DNA of 34,708 bases from Terriglobia bacterium (GTDB taxonomy: Bacteria; Acidobacteriota; Terriglobia; Bryobacterales; Bryobacteraceae): contig JAIQFN010000065.1 of NCBI GenBank assembly GCA_020073265.1, positions 1-34,708 of the forward strand, given 5' to 3'. The notes under the pieces are model-generated. The model was not told the DNA's origin. It worked only from the letters and a program-made list of their open reading frames with translations, and made no database searches. This document shows, piece after piece, positions 33,127 through 34,708 of the stretch (positions are counted from its first letter, which is position 1; the number at the start of each line of letters is the position of its first letter). The position numbers were made by a program, and so were the translations under genes.

Positions 33127-34280
33127 TACGCTGGCACCGGGTCTCCAAAGAGGACTGACTCGATCGCTGAATCATTCGGCGGTTGGTAGGGTTCTGGCCG
33201 CAGGTAGTTCATTCGCATCAGTTCCCCAGCGGTGTACATGCGCTTCTTAAGCGCCTGCCGTCCGGTTTGATCAATGCGACCGATTCGAGTCACGCCTCCC
33301 TCAAGCTCCACAGCGAGGATCGCTTCGCTATCGATGTCCTTGTTGTCGAGCAAGTCCGCGCTGTGAGTAGTTGCCACCACTTGAACGCCTGAACTCGCCT
33401 CGCGCATTGCATCGAACAGGACTCCTGCTGCAGCAGGATGGAGCGCAGCTTCAGGTTCTTCAAGCCCCACCAAGTCGACTTGGGCGCCCGCTTGGCGCTG
33501 AAACAAGGCGACAAGCACAGCGAGTGATCTCAGCGTGCCTTCTGACATTTGGACTGCGTTGAAGTCATGAGCGCTGTCCTTCATCCTGAAAGCCAGCGCG
33601 CGATAGGCGCTTACATCTTGCACGGTCACAACCTCGACGGACGGGTTAATGACCCGGAGGTATTGATTGATGCGATCGTACAACGATCTGTGCCGCTCGA
33701 ACATATAGGCCATCACGTTCGGAAGATTCGCTCCGTCGTTTGTAAGCACGGCTTCGATATTGGTCGAAGTAGGGTGCCGAAGACTATCAGAACCGAACGC
33801 GTAGAAGCGACAATTGCTCATGAAGGCTGAGAGCGGGGCAAAATCGGGGTCTTTGACCAATTGCAGGTGGGTCGAGGGCCGGGCGCTATTGTAGTTCGTG
33901 CTCGTTGAAGGTGGCCCCGGCTCGATCGTGCATCTTTCCCGTTCAAAGGTGAAACCACTTGTTGAATCCGGCTGGAGGCGAAACGAAAAGTACCCCTTGC
34001 TCACGCCCATACTGAGGTCGACACGGAATCCCAGACGCGCGTCCGATGAGGCGTTGCTCCAGCGTAGCCTCGAAAAACCACCGCGTGTCCTAACCGAATT
34101 TCCAGGAGGTGCGTACATCGCCTCAGACAAGAAGCGCAATGCATCGAGAAAATTGCTCTTGCCCACTCCGTTCGGGCCGACCAGGATGGTCAGTGGACCA
34201 AGCTTGACGTCGCAGAAGGCGATGCTTTTATAGTTCTCGAGCACCACCCGTGTTATTCTTGCAGGACCCTCCATACGCAT
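33126..34280 (-). CDS. AAA15-type (OLD/SMC-like) ATPase, COG4637-type
   Basis: A 384-residue ABC-class ATPase. The N-terminus has ITRVVLENYKSI, then the Walker A GPNGVGKSNFLDAL near residues 35-42. A mid-region without strong motifs (about 60-240) replaces the coiled coil of SMC proteins. The signature MSEGTLRSL, Walker B VDLVGLEEPEAALHP and the switch-His VVATTHSADLLD follow at about 250-315. This is the ATPase architecture of OLD nucleases and PARIS AriA, but no nuclease domain is fused; the DUF4276 gene overlaps the stop instead. Two ATGs (34280, 34274) are possible starts. TATACT lies just upstream of the first and there is no Shine-Dalgarno sequence. Confidence 0.88.
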   Translation of the reverse strand: MRMEGPARITRVVLENYKSIAFCDVKLGPLTILVGPNGVGKSNFLDALRFLSEAMYAPPGNSVRTRGGFSRLRWSNASSDARLGFRVDLSMGVSKGYFSFRLQPDSTSGFTFERERCTIEPGPPSTSTNYNSARPSTHLQLVKDPDFAPLSAFMSNCRFYAFGSDSLRHPTSTNIEAVLTNDGANLPNVMAYMFERHRSLYDRINQYLRVINPSVEVVTVQDVSAYRALAFRMKDSAHDFNAVQMSEGTLRSLAVLVALFQRQAGAQVDLVGLEEPEAALHPAAAGVLFDAMREASSGVQVVATTHSADLLDNKDIDSEAILAVELEGGVTRIGRIDQTGRQALKKRMYTAGELMRMNYLRPEPYQPPNDSAIESVLFGDPVPA

Positions 34281-34362
34281 CTTCAGTATATGAAAGACTG
34301 AGGTTTGATTCGAACGCCGGAACTTTCTGCGAGGTTCCTCGTCTAAGCCTCAAAGGAGCGCG
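34281..34362. promoter_or_regulatory. Divergent promoter region of ATPase cassette and ADOP permease
   Basis: The 82 bases between the divergent starts contain TATACT on the minus strand at 34290-34285, ten bases before the ATG at 34274, and on the plus strand AAAGGAG at 34352-34358, a good ribosome site for the permease. No plus-strand -10/-35 pair stands out. Confidence 0.35.
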
Positions 34363-34708
34363 ATGGAAGCCTTTCTCAAAGACCTAAAGCAGTCGCTGCG
34401 GATGTTTCTGAAGGCGCCGGGCTTCACCATAACGGCGGTGGCGGCGCTGGCGCTCGGGATCGGGGCCAACACCGCGATTTTTTCCGTTATCAACGCGGTC
34501 CTGCTCCGGCCGCTGCCCTTTCTCGAACCGGATCGGCTGGTGATGTTCCTGCTCACCTCGCCGGCAGGCTCGGGGCCGGGCGCCTCGGCCACGAAATTCA
34601 ACATCTGGCGCGAGCAGACCGCGGTCTTTGAAGACGTCGCCGCCTATAACACCAGCGTCGCGAACCTGACCGGCGTCGATACCCCGGAGCAAATCCAATT
34701 GGCCCAAG
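34363..34708 (+). CDS. ADOP/MacB-like permease, N-terminal part (cut by window end)
   Basis: The first 115 residues of a permease that continues past the window. The start [21 protein letters not shown] is followed by one transmembrane helix ([27 protein letters not shown]), then [12 protein letters not shown]. This block is the hallmark of the acidobacterial duplicated orphan permease family, an FtsX/MacB-like group abundant in Acidobacteria and usually about 800 residues long. The periplasmic MacB_PCD domain begins after it ([18 protein letters not shown]). AAAGGAG at 34352-34358 fixes the start. The function of most ADOP members is unknown; nothing here ties it to the neighbouring ATPase, which is a cytosolic type and not an ABC exporter subunit. 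Confidence 0.92.
   Translation, partial: MEAFLKDLKQSLRMFLKAPGFTITAVAALALGIGANTAIFSVINAVLLRPLPFLEPDRLVMFLLTSPAGSGPGASATKFNIWREQTAVFEDVAAYNTSVANLTGVDTPEQIQLAQ

Noticed and set aside
34363-34708. Permease as part of the ATPase cassette
   Set aside because: It is divergent with its own ribosome site, and the ATPase is of the OLD/SMC type, not an ABC-transporter subunit.

Overview
The window looks like chromosome from an Acidobacteriota member, most likely a Solibacter/Bryobacter-type lineage. The reasons are inferential: high GC by eye, many secreted peptidases and hydrolases, two SpoIIE-type phosphatases with separate sensory modules, and at the right edge a truncated permease with the N-terminus typical of the acidobacterial duplicated orphan permease (ADOP/MacB-like) family. 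No rRNA, tRNA, CRISPR array or insertion sequence was recognised.

Layout. 1-1685 (+): the 3' end of a histidine kinase overlapping a porin-like outer-membrane protein. 1834-6510 (-): a truncated and a complete M24 peptidase in tandem, a bactofilin, a RodZ-like HTH protein and an S9 peptidase. 6561-7952 (+): an M20 peptidase read divergently from the S9 gene. 7954-8988 (-): a thioredoxin-fold/peroxiredoxin protein fused to a DsbD-alpha-like domain, with an in-frame TGA exactly where the first Cys of the CPYC motif should be and a 7-bp hairpin just downstream; I read this as a selenoprotein. 9159-10945 (+): a Cys-rich Tat-type peptide with a terminator, an alpha/beta hydrolase and a histidine phosphatase. 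10951-15665 (-): FHA-GAF-SpoIIE phosphatase, DUF2071 protein, HyuB-type hydantoinase/oxoprolinase subunit and a BNR/Ycf48-like protein. 15711-16157 (+): DinB-like protein.

16141-22838 (-) is a seven-gene string with overlaps or very short gaps: rimO, yacG, pgpA, a TIG/NHL propeller protein, cinA, an SplB-like radical SAM protein and an ALDH7-type aldehyde dehydrogenase. 22896-26243 (-) is a second tight string: response regulator-SpoIIE phosphatase, VOC protein, amidohydrolase. A GNAT acetyltransferase and an 81-aa unknown follow.

27221-31541 (-) is the leucine pathway leuA-leuB-leuC-leuD. LeuA is short and lacks the C-terminal allosteric domain. A divergent LysR-type regulator (31646-32521, +) shares the intergenic region, which holds a good sigma70-type leuA promoter and a dyad suited to the regulator. 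Tandem hairpins separate leuA from leuB and a large palindromic element follows leuD. 32518-34280 (-) is a two-gene ATPase plus DUF4276 (TOPRIM-like) cassette, a plausible split OLD/PARIS-like defence module.

The strongest lead is the selenoprotein candidate. Next are the ATPase-DUF4276 pair, the Cys-rich CKG-repeat peptide, the bactofilin/RodZ-HTH pair, the truncated LeuA, and the structured repeats.
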